Shown here piece after piece: positions 1 through 7,130 of a stretch of 64,000 nt of DNA. The stretch is from Cytophagaceae bacterium. Lineage in GTDB: Bacteria; Bacteroidota; Bacteroidia; Cytophagales; Spirosomataceae. The stretch spans positions 186,001-250,000 of the forward strand of contig JAIXWQ010000012.1 in NCBI GenBank assembly GCA_027491195.1, written 5' to 3'. A program made the position numbers and the translations under genes. Numbering within the stretch: the first letter of the stretch is position 1; each line of letters starts with the position of its first letter. Under the pieces are notes generated by a model, which saw only the letters and a list, made by a program, of their open reading frames with translations, did no database searches and was not told where the DNA came from.

Positions 1-941
1 ACCAGGGCTAAATTGGCTTGGGAATTTTCCGCCGATTTAGATCCTAAAAAGAAAGGTTCCGCGGCATATTTGAAGGCCTGTATAGCTAGGCTCATAAACA
101 CTGAAAGCTTGTAGCAATTTCCATAAATCCCAAGCGCATCTTCTGATGTTCTGTCCGCATAAAATCCAGCAGGTAAAAACTCCTCTAGCAATAAGCGGTC
201 AAACATCAAGTTAAACATCGCCGCTAAACTCATGAACATGATGGGGTAAGAATAGACCCATAATTTCTTCATTTCAGTGCCATCAAAAGTCCACTTGAAA
301 TCAGCGAAAGATGATCGTAGCCAATAAAATAGGCTGGCATTCGCGAGTAGGTTTGCAAGGAAAATATAACCTGCACCGATACTCGGGAAATACAGGTTTT
401 GTAAAAATTCAGGCCCCCAATGTTCTTCGTGCATCGGCTTCAATAGGGCTAGGAAAAATAGATTCAGTCCAACGTTGATGAGGATGGAGACGATTTTGGC
501 CTTCACAAATAATTGAATTTTACGCTCTAAACGAAGGCGGGCAAAAGGGATAGCGGTGACCGCATCGATGGCTAAAATCAAGGCTAACCAGCGCATAAAT
601 TGACCTTTTCCTTCGTAGCCTAAGGTAGCCATTAAGGGGTCTGCAAATACAAATAATCCGACGGTGAAGAGTCCCGAAGTTAAGATGATCGCCGTTAAAA
701 TGATGTTATAGTAGCGCTCTGGGGCCTCTTTTGCATAGCGAAAGAAAGCCGTTTCCATTCCGTAGGTGTAGATGATGTTCGCGATGGCGACATAACCGTA
801 AAGTTTCACGTTCACGCCTAATTCTGCCGGAAGAAAAGCAGAGGTGTGAATGAAAACCAATAAAAAATTCAACGAGCGACCCAGGATGGTACTGAATCCA
901 TAGGAGAGGGTTTCGCCGGCTAATTTTTTAAGAATGGACAT
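1..941 (-). CDS. Polysaccharide/lipid-linked oligosaccharide flippase (Wzx/MATE-like), 3' end outside window
   Basis: Translating the minus strand from the ATG at 941 gives an open frame of about 313 residues that runs off the left edge, so the C-terminus is missing. The N-terminus (MSILKKLAGETLSYGFSTI) and the long alternating hydrophobic segments, such as LTAIILTSGLFTVGLF-like stretches and a YSFPIMFMSLAAMFNLMFDR segment, match the polysaccharide-transport (PST/MATE fold) membrane proteins of Bacteroidota. Such proteins flip undecaprenyl-linked glycans across the inner membrane for capsule, O-antigen or exopolysaccharide assembly. The start lies 35 nt beyond the 3' end of the LytTR regulator on the same strand, so read-through from the two-component operon is possible. 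The specific glycan cannot be told from the sequence. Confidence 0.8.
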   Translation of the reverse strand, partial: MSILKKLAGETLSYGFSTILGRSLNFLLVFIHTSAFLPAELGVNVKLYGYVAIANIIYTYGMETAFFRYAKEAPERYYNIILTAIILTSGLFTVGLFVFADPLMATLGYEGKGQFMRWLALILAIDAVTAIPFARLRLERKIQLFVKAKIVSILINVGLNLFFLALLKPMHEEHWGPEFLQNLYFPSIGAGYIFLANLLANASLFYWLRSSFADFKWTFDGTEMKKLWVYSYPIMFMSLAAMFNLMFDRLLLEEFLPAGFYADRTSEDALGIYGNCYKLSVFMSLAIQAFKYAAEPFFLGSKSAENSQANLAL

Positions 942-975
942 GCGTTAGAATGAGGTCAATTCTCAAAGTTACAAT

Positions 976-1728
976 TTATTGCTTTTGATAGCCGATGATT
1001 TGGTAAAAATGCTCAGAATAACTTTCGCTTATCGGAATGTGGTTCTCGCCAATCTTAATTTTTTGGCTTCGAATCGATTCCATTTTACTCAAAGAGACGA
1101 TAAACGATTTGTGCACGCGGATGAAATCGGTCGAAGGTAATTTTTCCTCGATAGATTTCATGGTCATTCTACAAACCACCGGAAATTTCTGAGTTCTGAG
1201 GTGAATTTTGATGTAGTCTTTTAAACCCTCAATGTAGAGAATGTCCTCTAGCATGATTTTCATCAAGGAATAATCGGCATGGATGAAAATGAACTCTAAT
1301 TTAGGAGCTTCCGCTGGTTTGTTTAGAACTAGTTTGCTCTTGTAATAATCTAAGGCTTTGTGACTTGCCTTTAAAAAACGTTCAAAGTTAATCGGCTTTA
1401 AAACGTAATCGATGACATCTAAATTAAAACCGTCTAAGGCATATTGTTGATAGGCTGTTACGAAAATGACCATCGGTTTTGTGGTCAAACTTTCTAAAAA
1501 TTGCAAGCCCGTCATTCCCGGCATTTGAATGTCTAAGAAGACAAGATCCACCGGATTATTTTCCAAATATTCTACCGCCTCCATCGCATTTCTGCAACGC
1601 TTAACGAGTTGAAGAAAAGGGACTTTGGAAATATTATCCTCCACTAAATCTAGAGCAAGACTCTCATCGTCCACCGCTAAACATTTTAAAACGGTACCAG
1701 GTAGTTCAATTAGGCTTTCCTCTGACAT
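976..1728 (-). CDS. LytTR-family response regulator
   Basis: This 250-residue protein has a receiver domain (about 14-130) followed by a LytTR DNA-binding domain (about 145-245). The acidic pocket is Asp20-Asp21, the phospho-acceptor is Asp66 (VFLDIQMPGM), and Thr91 and Lys111 (VLKP) complete the active site. The C-terminal half holds the typical LytTR segments ILYIEGLKDYIKIHL and FIRVHKSFIVS. It is therefore a transcription regulator of the LytR/AgrA type, which binds paired direct repeats. Its ATG lies 1 nt from the stop codon of the sensor kinase upstream, so the two are translated from one message as a cognate pair. The target genes are not evident; the downstream flippase is a candidate by position only. 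Confidence 0.93.
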   Translation of the reverse strand: MSEESLIELPGTVLKCLAVDDESLALDLVEDNISKVPFLQLVKRCRNAMEAVEYLENNPVDLVFLDIQMPGMTGLQFLESLTTKPMVIFVTAYQQYALDGFNLDVIDYVLKPINFERFLKASHKALDYYKSKLVLNKPAEAPKLEFIFIHADYSLMKIMLEDILYIEGLKDYIKIHLRTQKFPVVCRMTMKSIEEKLPSTDFIRVHKSFIVSLSKMESIRSQKIKIGENHIPISESYSEHFYQIIGYQKQ

Positions 1729-1729
1729 A

Positions 1730-2785
1730 TTAGATGTGTTGAATGGTGAGGGTAATTTCGAAATCCGAATCTGATTCTTTTACCGTAAGTTCATGGTTCG
1801 TAGGGTATAATAATTCCAAACGTCTTTTTACGTTCGCTAACCCAATCCCAGAACTTTCGTCTTTTTTCTCGTTTAAAACAGCCCCTTTTTTGTTCGCCAC
1901 ATGGAAGGTAAGTTCTTTTGACGTATCATTTAATTCGATTTCTATCGTCGGGTTTTCAATGAAACCTACGCCATGTTTGAAGGCATTTTCTACGAAGGGA
2001 ATCAGTAGCATAGGTTCGATGCTGCTTGATTGAGGTCCTATTTGGTGTTTGAATTGAATGTCGATATCATTGCCAAAACGGATTTTTTGCAAGTCTATAT
2101 AACTCTCTAAATAGGTCAATTCTTTGCTAATCGGAACGATCGAATCATTCGTCTCGTAAATCATGTAACGCATCAGTTCGGATAATTTTACCACCACCGG
2201 CTCCACCATTTCGGGCTTTCTGCGGGACAGAGAAACCACACTATTTAATACGTTAAACATAAAATGGGGGCTGATTTGAGATCTCAAGAAAGAAAGCTCA
2301 GACTTTAAGCGTTCGTTTTCCTGTTCTTTGACCTGCTCATCCTCTTTCATTCGGTCTGAAATCAGGCGATAGGAGGTACCGATTGCCGCATAGAACAACA
2401 ACTGGAAAATCATCCGCATTAATGCCCCCCTTCTCGCACCGCCACCTGAATGGTTTCCCGGGAAGAAATGAGCGTATACCCAATGAAATAATTCTTCGTG
2501 CACATAAAGCATGAACACAATGGCCCCTATCAGTGTCAATAAGTAGATAATGACCCCTTTTGCACGCAATAATTTAGGCAATAAGACCTCTGTATTTAAG
2601 TAAAAGAAGGGGATGTTAATGACCGTGAAACTGGTCATGTAGAAGATCCAAAAATACGATCGGCGAATTTCTTCCGGATTATTCGAATTAGTATTCGGTC
2701 CTAATAGAATCGGGAGCGCAATCAGGAAAGCCCAAAAAAACAGGTGCAATAGCAGGTTCCTGAGTTTAAACGTCTTTTGTATCAT
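1730..2785 (-). CDS. Sensor histidine kinase, LytS/YehU (His_kinase PF06580) type
   Basis: The protein has 351 residues. The first 145 hold four hydrophobic membrane segments (about 10-30, 44-64, 78-97 and 122-140) without an obvious extracytoplasmic sensor domain. A short coiled linker rich in Glu and Lys follows (146-165). The PF06580 core has the phospho-acceptor His174 in ISPHFMFNVLNS, the N-box in PFVENAFKHGVG (Asn267) and a G-box SSGIGLANVKRRL near the C-terminus. This is the usual partner of LytTR regulators, and the regulator gene follows directly. The stimulus is unknown; in this family it is often membrane or cell-wall state. The ATG at 2785 was chosen because the first membrane helix starts right after it. 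Confidence 0.93.
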   Translation of the reverse strand: MIQKTFKLRNLLLHLFFWAFLIALPILLGPNTNSNNPEEIRRSYFWIFYMTSFTVINIPFFYLNTEVLLPKLLRAKGVIIYLLTLIGAIVFMLYVHEELFHWVYAHFFPGNHSGGGARRGALMRMIFQLLFYAAIGTSYRLISDRMKEDEQVKEQENERLKSELSFLRSQISPHFMFNVLNSVVSLSRRKPEMVEPVVVKLSELMRYMIYETNDSIVPISKELTYLESYIDLQKIRFGNDIDIQFKHQIGPQSSSIEPMLLIPFVENAFKHGVGFIENPTIEIELNDTSKELTFHVANKKGAVLNEKKDESSGIGLANVKRRLELLYPTNHELTVKESDSDFEITLTIQHI

Positions 2786-2905
2786 CGGGTTTTATTTTGC
2801 TTTTTGTAATCAGCGAATCCAAATTAAGATAATCTTCCTTATATTTCCAGTATATTTTCTACCACTATCCTGAATGTGCCGATGAAACGGCAGAATGATT
2901 TTAGG

Positions 2906-2913
2906 TAGATTTG
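2906..2913 (+). promoter_or_regulatory. Bacteroidota -7 promoter element TAGATTTG
   Basis: TAGATTTG matches the TAnnTTTG consensus of the Bacteroidota primary sigma factor. It lies 19 nt upstream of the DUF1080 gene ATG, leaving a short 5' leader. No clear TTG element is seen at the expected distance upstream, so the call rests on the -7 element and position. Confidence 0.45.
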
Positions 2914-2932
2914 CTTAAACCTTGTTTTAACC

Positions 2933-4723
2933 ATGAAAAAAATCCTCTTTTCGTTGCTGCTCGTTGCACCTATTTGTGCCTGGGCTCAGCAATCGATTCC
3001 CCTCACTGATTTATCTGCTTTTGACCAGCCCAGCAAGAACTGGACCATTGAACAAGCCGTCTTTTCGAACTATTCGGACACCGCTTTTCAAGTTAGTCCT
3101 GGTCAGGGAGTATTAGTAAATACCTTACGCGGAGGTAAATACCACCGTAGCGATGATTTGAAGTCCAAAATGCAACACGGAGACATTCGTCTTTTAGTTG
3201 ATTTTATGTTGCCCAAAGGAATGAATTCAGGCATCTATTTGCAAGGTCGCTATGAGGTACAATTATTCGATTCTTGGGGAAAGAAAACGGTGAAATACAA
3301 TGATTGTGGAGGTATTTATGAGCGTTGGGATGAGTCACGAGGAAAAGGGAATGAGGGGTATGAAGGTTATGCTCCTCGCCAAAACGCGAGTAAAGCACCC
3401 GGTCTTTGGCAAACTTTAGAAATCGATTTTCAGGCGCCTCGCTTCGATGCGAATGGCCGCAAAACGGCGAATGCCATCTTCAAAAAAGTCATTTTAAATG
3501 GAGTTTTAGTTCAGGAAAATATCGAAGTTTCTGGTATGACTCGCGGTGCTATTTTTGATAAGGAAGCGCCTTTTGGTCCCATCTTAATTCAAGGAGATCA
3601 TGGCCCGATTGCGTTCCGAAACTTGCGCTACGAAACGTACGAAAAGCCAACGGCTTCTCTTGGCGAAGTTTCCTACGATTATTACACGGGTAAATTTACG
3701 GATCCTATTATACCTACCACTAGCCCAGCTAAATCAGGTAAAATCCCAGCTTTAACCTACCGTGTTATTCCGGTGAACAATGATTATTTAATCCACTACA
3801 AAGCTGAATTAAGCATTCCGGAGGATGATAATTACGAATTTCAAACCTATTGGACAGGCTCAGGCGAATTGAAAATTGATGGCAAAGTTTTGAACAATGG
3901 TGCCCATTGGTTTAACGAAATGGTACCTGCGTCTACTTTCCTGAAGGCAGGTAAACACCAATTGGAAATTATTCATATTAAGGATTTCCCTTGGGGTCCT
4001 AAGGCTTTGGGTTTAAACGTGAAACGCATCGGATCTCGCTTGGTTTCCTTGCATGAAAGAACTTCGCTATTAGATCCAGATGCGGTCGGATTAATCGAAG
4101 TGAAGGCAAATGCGGAACCGGTATTACAGCGTTCATTCGCCTTTCATTTAGGAAAGAAAAAGACCCACGTGATTCAGGTGGGAGATCCGGCGGGGATACA
4201 CTATTCGTATGATTTGAAACAAGGAGCGATTTTGCAGGTTTGGCGTGGTAAATTCTTAGATGCCACCCAAATGTGGGATAACCGCGGCGAGCCACAAACG
4301 TCTGAGCCGCTGGGCTTAAACGTCGTTCAAGACGGTAAATTCCCTTTAGTTTTAGCGCACCAAGTTCAACCTGATTCAACCGAATTAGTCTACAAGGGCT
4401 ATCGCTTGGAGGCCGGAAGACCGGTATTCATGTACGATTGGACGGCGGCAAAATTGTGGGTAGAGGATCGCATTCAGCCAGCGGGTAATGGGCTTCGTAG
4501 AACCCTGAGTTTAGTGGGGGCAAGTCCGCAAAAAAGTGATGTGGAGGCAGTTTTAGCCACAGGGCATCACTTATCTTTACTGCAAAATGGCCTAGCTTCG
4601 CAGCCTGGAAACTTTATCGAGTGGAAAGGAGCAGCAGCTGAACTGCTGAAAATGCCGGCTGGAGCACAACAAATTCGGGTGCCATTTTCAGGGGCACAAT
4701 TCACCTTTGATTTGATTTGGTAA
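2933..4723 (+). CDS. Secreted DUF1080 (3-keto-disaccharide hydrolase-like) and PA14-like protein
   Basis: This 596-residue protein starts with a signal peptide ending at WAQQ. Residues about 30-235 form a DUF1080 (PF06439) concanavalin-like jelly roll, with the signatures GMNSGIYLQGRYEVQLFDSW and GPILIQGDHGPIAFRN. Members of this family include 3-keto-glycoside hydrolases and laminarinase-fold lyases. Residues about 270-370 resemble a PA14 carbohydrate-binding sandwich (YEFQTYWTGSGELKIDGK). The last 200 residues are a further beta-rich domain that I recognise only as common beside haem-containing partners. It is translated together with the propeller-cytochrome gene 2 nt downstream. I infer that it cleaves or binds an oxidised sugar in the periplasm or at the surface. 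The exact substrate is unknown. Confidence 0.82.
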   Translation: MKKILFSLLLVAPICAWAQQSIPLTDLSAFDQPSKNWTIEQAVFSNYSDTAFQVSPGQGVLVNTLRGGKYHRSDDLKSKMQHGDIRLLVDFMLPKGMNSGIYLQGRYEVQLFDSWGKKTVKYNDCGGIYERWDESRGKGNEGYEGYAPRQNASKAPGLWQTLEIDFQAPRFDANGRKTANAIFKKVILNGVLVQENIEVSGMTRGAIFDKEAPFGPILIQGDHGPIAFRNLRYETYEKPTASLGEVSYDYYTGKFTDPIIPTTSPAKSGKIPALTYRVIPVNNDYLIHYKAELSIPEDDNYEFQTYWTGSGELKIDGKVLNNGAHWFNEMVPASTFLKAGKHQLEIIHIKDFPWGPKALGLNVKRIGSRLVSLHERTSLLDPDAVGLIEVKANAEPVLQRSFAFHLGKKKTHVIQVGDPAGIHYSYDLKQGAILQVWRGKFLDATQMWDNRGEPQTSEPLGLNVVQDGKFPLVLAHQVQPDSTELVYKGYRLEAGRPVFMYDWTAAKLWVEDRIQPAGNGLRRTLSLVGASPQKSDVEAVLATGHHLSLLQNGLASQPGNFIEWKGAAAELLKMPAGAQQIRVPFSGAQFTFDLIW

Positions 4724-4725
4724 CG

Positions 4726-6567
4726 ATGAAAAAATATACCGCTTTTTTACTCTTGTTTTCTATGGCGCTAGGCGCTTTTGCACAAACAAAACCAACTCCT
4801 AAAAAGGAGCAGGATTATTACGAAATTAAGACACTTCCGATACCAAAAGAGATTTACCTCGAGGTGGGTGGACTCGCTACGATGCCAGATGGGCGATTAG
4901 CGGTGAGTACGCGTCGGGGGGAGATTTGGATTGTAGAGAATCCATACCAAAAAACAAGTCACCAAACCTATTACCGCCGCTTCGCGAGTGGATTGCACGA
5001 AGTATTAGGTTTAGCTTACAAGGATGGCGCGTTTTACTGCTCTCAGCGGGGTGAATTGACGAAGATTTCAGACACAGATCGCGATGGCGTAGCGGATCTT
5101 TATGAGCCTATCTACACCTTCGATTTATCGGGTAATTACCATGAATATACCTACGGTCCAGTGATTGATAAGAACGGGGATATGTGGGTGAGTTTGAACT
5201 TGGCCTGGGTGGGTTTTGGTGAAGGTAAGTTTGCCAAATGGCGCGGCTGGTTCGTTAAAATCACTCCAGATGGAAAATTAGAGCCTTTTGCAGGTGGTTT
5301 ACGTTCGCCGGCAGGTTATAGCTTTAACGACGAAGGCGATTTGTTTTATGGTGAAAACCAAGGTGACTGGGTGGGTTCAGGTCGTGTAACACATTTAGCG
5401 AAAGCTGATTTCGCTGGTAATCCTGGTGGATTAAAATGGGCGAAAGAGCCTAATAGTCCATTGAAACTAAGCCTGGAAGAAATCCAAGATAATGGTTCGC
5501 CGATGTTTGAGGCAGCGAAGAAAAATCCTAAGATTAAATTACCTGCTGTTTGGTTCCCACATGCGATCATGGGTATTTCTACCTCCGATATCCTACAAGA
5601 CACAACGAAAGGAAAGTTTAGTCCATTCCCAGGTCAGTATTTCGTAGCCGATCAAGGACAATCGAAAGTGATGCGCATGGGTCTGGAGAAAGTAAATGGT
5701 GTATACCAAGGATTTGCCATTAACTACCGCGAAGGTTTCCAATCCGGTATTTTGCGTGAGCGTTTTGGGCTGGATGGTAGCATGTTCGTGGGTATGACCT
5801 CCCGTGGTTGGGGAAGTACAGGGAAAGATGAGTATGGTTTACAGCGCCTTTTCTGGAACGGAAACATGCCTTTCGAGATCGACATGATCAAGGCGAAATC
5901 AGACGGATTCGAGTTCAGCTTTACACAGCCAGTGGATGTAAATTCCGTTAAAAAGGCAGCTTCCTACGCTATTCGCTCGTATATCTACAAATACCAGCAC
6001 CAATATGGTAGCCCGATTATCGAGTTAAAAGACTTGAAAATTAAGGGAGTAGAAGTCTCCGCTGATCGCAAGAAAGTGCGCATCTCCATCGACGGAATTC
6101 GCCAATTCTTTATTCACGAATTTACCTTGAAAGGGGTGTTGAATGAGAAAGGGGAGCCTTTACTGCATGAGACAGCATATTATACCTTGAATGAAATTCC
6201 CAAGGGGCCAGCCTTAGTGGCGGCTGCGCCTCAGGATGAAATCCATGTGAAGGTGACAGAGGTGAAAGTAGTAAGTAAAGGCTTAGGCTACGAATTAGCG
6301 ATCTCTAATTTACTGAAGAAACATACCTGCTCTGCTTGCCACGCAAAAGATAGCAAACTGGTAGGTCCAGCCTTCACGGAAATTGCGAAACGCAATTATT
6401 CAAATCAGCAGATTTTAGATTTAGTCTATAAGCCTAGGCCGGAAAACTGGCCCGACTTCGCTACCGAAATGGCACCGATGAGCCATGTGCCTAAAGCGGA
6501 TGTGCTGAAGATCGCCGGCTGGATCAATGGCCTACGAGAAAAAGAGGGTCTTAAGAACCGTGATTAA
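4726..6567 (+). CDS. Periplasmic beta-propeller dehydrogenase-like protein with C-terminal cytochrome c
   Basis: From the ATG at 4726 the product has 613 residues with a signal peptide ending GAFAQ. An in-frame TTG at 4717 lies inside the previous gene and is less likely. The N-terminal 400 residues form a propeller of the sorbosone/glucose dehydrogenase-like type (GLATMPDGRLAVSTRRGEIW, GPVIDKNGDMWVS). The C-terminus is a class I cytochrome c with the haem site CSACH in KKHTCSACHAKDSKLVGPAF and a likely axial Met in MAPMSHVP. In this family such proteins oxidise sugars or polyols and pass electrons to the haem. Coupling to the DUF1080 gene 2 nt upstream suggests a joint oxidise-then-cleave sugar module. 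Whether the propeller binds PQQ or another cofactor cannot be told. Confidence 0.82.
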   Translation: MKKYTAFLLLFSMALGAFAQTKPTPKKEQDYYEIKTLPIPKEIYLEVGGLATMPDGRLAVSTRRGEIWIVENPYQKTSHQTYYRRFASGLHEVLGLAYKDGAFYCSQRGELTKISDTDRDGVADLYEPIYTFDLSGNYHEYTYGPVIDKNGDMWVSLNLAWVGFGEGKFAKWRGWFVKITPDGKLEPFAGGLRSPAGYSFNDEGDLFYGENQGDWVGSGRVTHLAKADFAGNPGGLKWAKEPNSPLKLSLEEIQDNGSPMFEAAKKNPKIKLPAVWFPHAIMGISTSDILQDTTKGKFSPFPGQYFVADQGQSKVMRMGLEKVNGVYQGFAINYREGFQSGILRERFGLDGSMFVGMTSRGWGSTGKDEYGLQRLFWNGNMPFEIDMIKAKSDGFEFSFTQPVDVNSVKKAASYAIRSYIYKYQHQYGSPIIELKDLKIKGVEVSADRKKVRISIDGIRQFFIHEFTLKGVLNEKGEPLLHETAYYTLNEIPKGPALVAAAPQDEIHVKVTEVKVVSKGLGYELAISNLLKKHTCSACHAKDSKLVGPAFTEIAKRNYSNQQILDLVYKPRPENWPDFATEMAPMSHVPKADVLKIAGWINGLREKEGLKNRD

Positions 6568-6568
6568 C

Positions 6569-6605
6569 AAAAAAAGCTCTCTGCGATGAACAGAGAGCTT
6601 TTTTT
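6569..6605. terminator. Bidirectional intrinsic terminator
   Basis: A perfect hairpin with stem AAGCTCTCTG / CAGAGAGCTT and loop CGATGAA is flanked by an A-run on the left and a T-run on the right. It therefore works in both directions. It sits between the convergent cytochrome gene (plus) and the DUF1573 gene (minus). Confidence 0.9.
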
Positions 6606-6620
6606 ATAAGTCTGTGCGAA

Positions 6621-6998
6621 TTATCTTTTCGCTGCGACGCTACCTTGAATCGCTAAAACGATTTGAGAAACTTCCCCGTTATTCATCACAGTGACGGTTT
6701 TATTGAAATTACCAGGACGGCCTGCTGAATTAAAAGAAGCAGTTACTTTTCCAGTTTTACCTGGCATCACCGGCTCTCTTGTCCATTCTGGAGTCGTACA
6801 ACCACAAGAAGGCTGAACGTTAGAGATAACTACAGGAGTTTTTCCTGTATTCGTGAATTCAAAGCTGTATGTAGCGATCGTTCCTTCGGTAATCGTACCA
6901 AAATCATGCTTCTCTTGCTTGAATTTCAACGCACCTTGGGCATTCGAAGTAAAGGCAAAGCCCAATACAAGCGCAAATAGGGCGATTAATTTTTTCAT
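6621..6998 (-). CDS. Secreted DUF1573 protein
   Basis: The chosen start is the ATG at 6998, which opens a clean signal peptide (MKKLIALFALVLGFAFTSNAQG). The mature part of about 100 residues is one DUF1573 immunoglobulin-like domain with the family signatures HDFGTITEG, FTNTGKTPVVISNV and PSCGCTTPEW. The Cys-Gly-Cys pair is typical of the family. The alternative ATG at 7010 is possible. Starts further upstream are excluded because a strong promoter (7028-7058) would then lie inside the gene. DUF1573 proteins are abundant small periplasmic or outer-membrane-associated proteins in Bacteroidota, and their function is not known. Confidence 0.85.
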   Translation of the reverse strand: MKKLIALFALVLGFAFTSNAQGALKFKQEKHDFGTITEGTIATYSFEFTNTGKTPVVISNVQPSCGCTTPEWTREPVMPGKTGKVTASFNSAGRPGNFNKTVTVMNNGEVSQIVLAIQGSVAAKR

Positions 6999-7027
6999 AT
7001 GTAAATTCATTGGTTTTATGTAGAGTT

Positions 7028-7058
7028 CAAATCTATAAACAATTAAAGATTTCGGCAA
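7028..7058 (-). promoter_or_regulatory. Bacteroidota promoter for the DUF1573 gene
   Basis: On the minus strand TTG (7058-7056), a 20-nt spacer and TAGATTTG (7035-7028) match the -33 TTG and -7 TAnnTTTG consensus. The expected transcript start near 7021 precedes both candidate ATGs by 10 to 25 nt and rules out the longer reading frame. Confidence 0.65.
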
Positions 7059-7077
7059 GTTTCTTGTCTGGATTCTG

Positions 7078-7108
7078 TTTGGACGCCGAGGATTTTGTTG
7101 TATTTTTA
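7078..7108 (+). promoter_or_regulatory. Bacteroidota promoter for the fused E1 gene
   Basis: TTTG (7078-7081), a 19-nt spacer and TATTTTTA (7101-7108) give a near-consensus promoter with one mismatch in the last base of TAnnTTTG. It diverges from the DUF1573 promoter. The predicted transcript start near 7115 supports the TTG at 7131 as the start codon of the next gene. Confidence 0.5.
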
Positions 7109-7130
7109 CGTGTTTAATAAGACGAAGCAT

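Noticed and set aside
3999-4379. Minus-strand reading frame of 126 codons inside the DUF1080 gene, and similar antisense frames elsewhere
   Set aside because: They lie wholly within well-supported genes, lack recognisable domains and show no start context.
4717-4725. Alternative TTG start giving the cytochrome gene nine extra bases
   Set aside because: It lies inside the previous gene and the ATG at 4726 begins a normal signal peptide.
7095-7130. Upstream TTG (7095) and GTG (7110) starts for the fused E1 gene
   Set aside because: They fall in or before the predicted promoter and transcript start, and the added residues look random.
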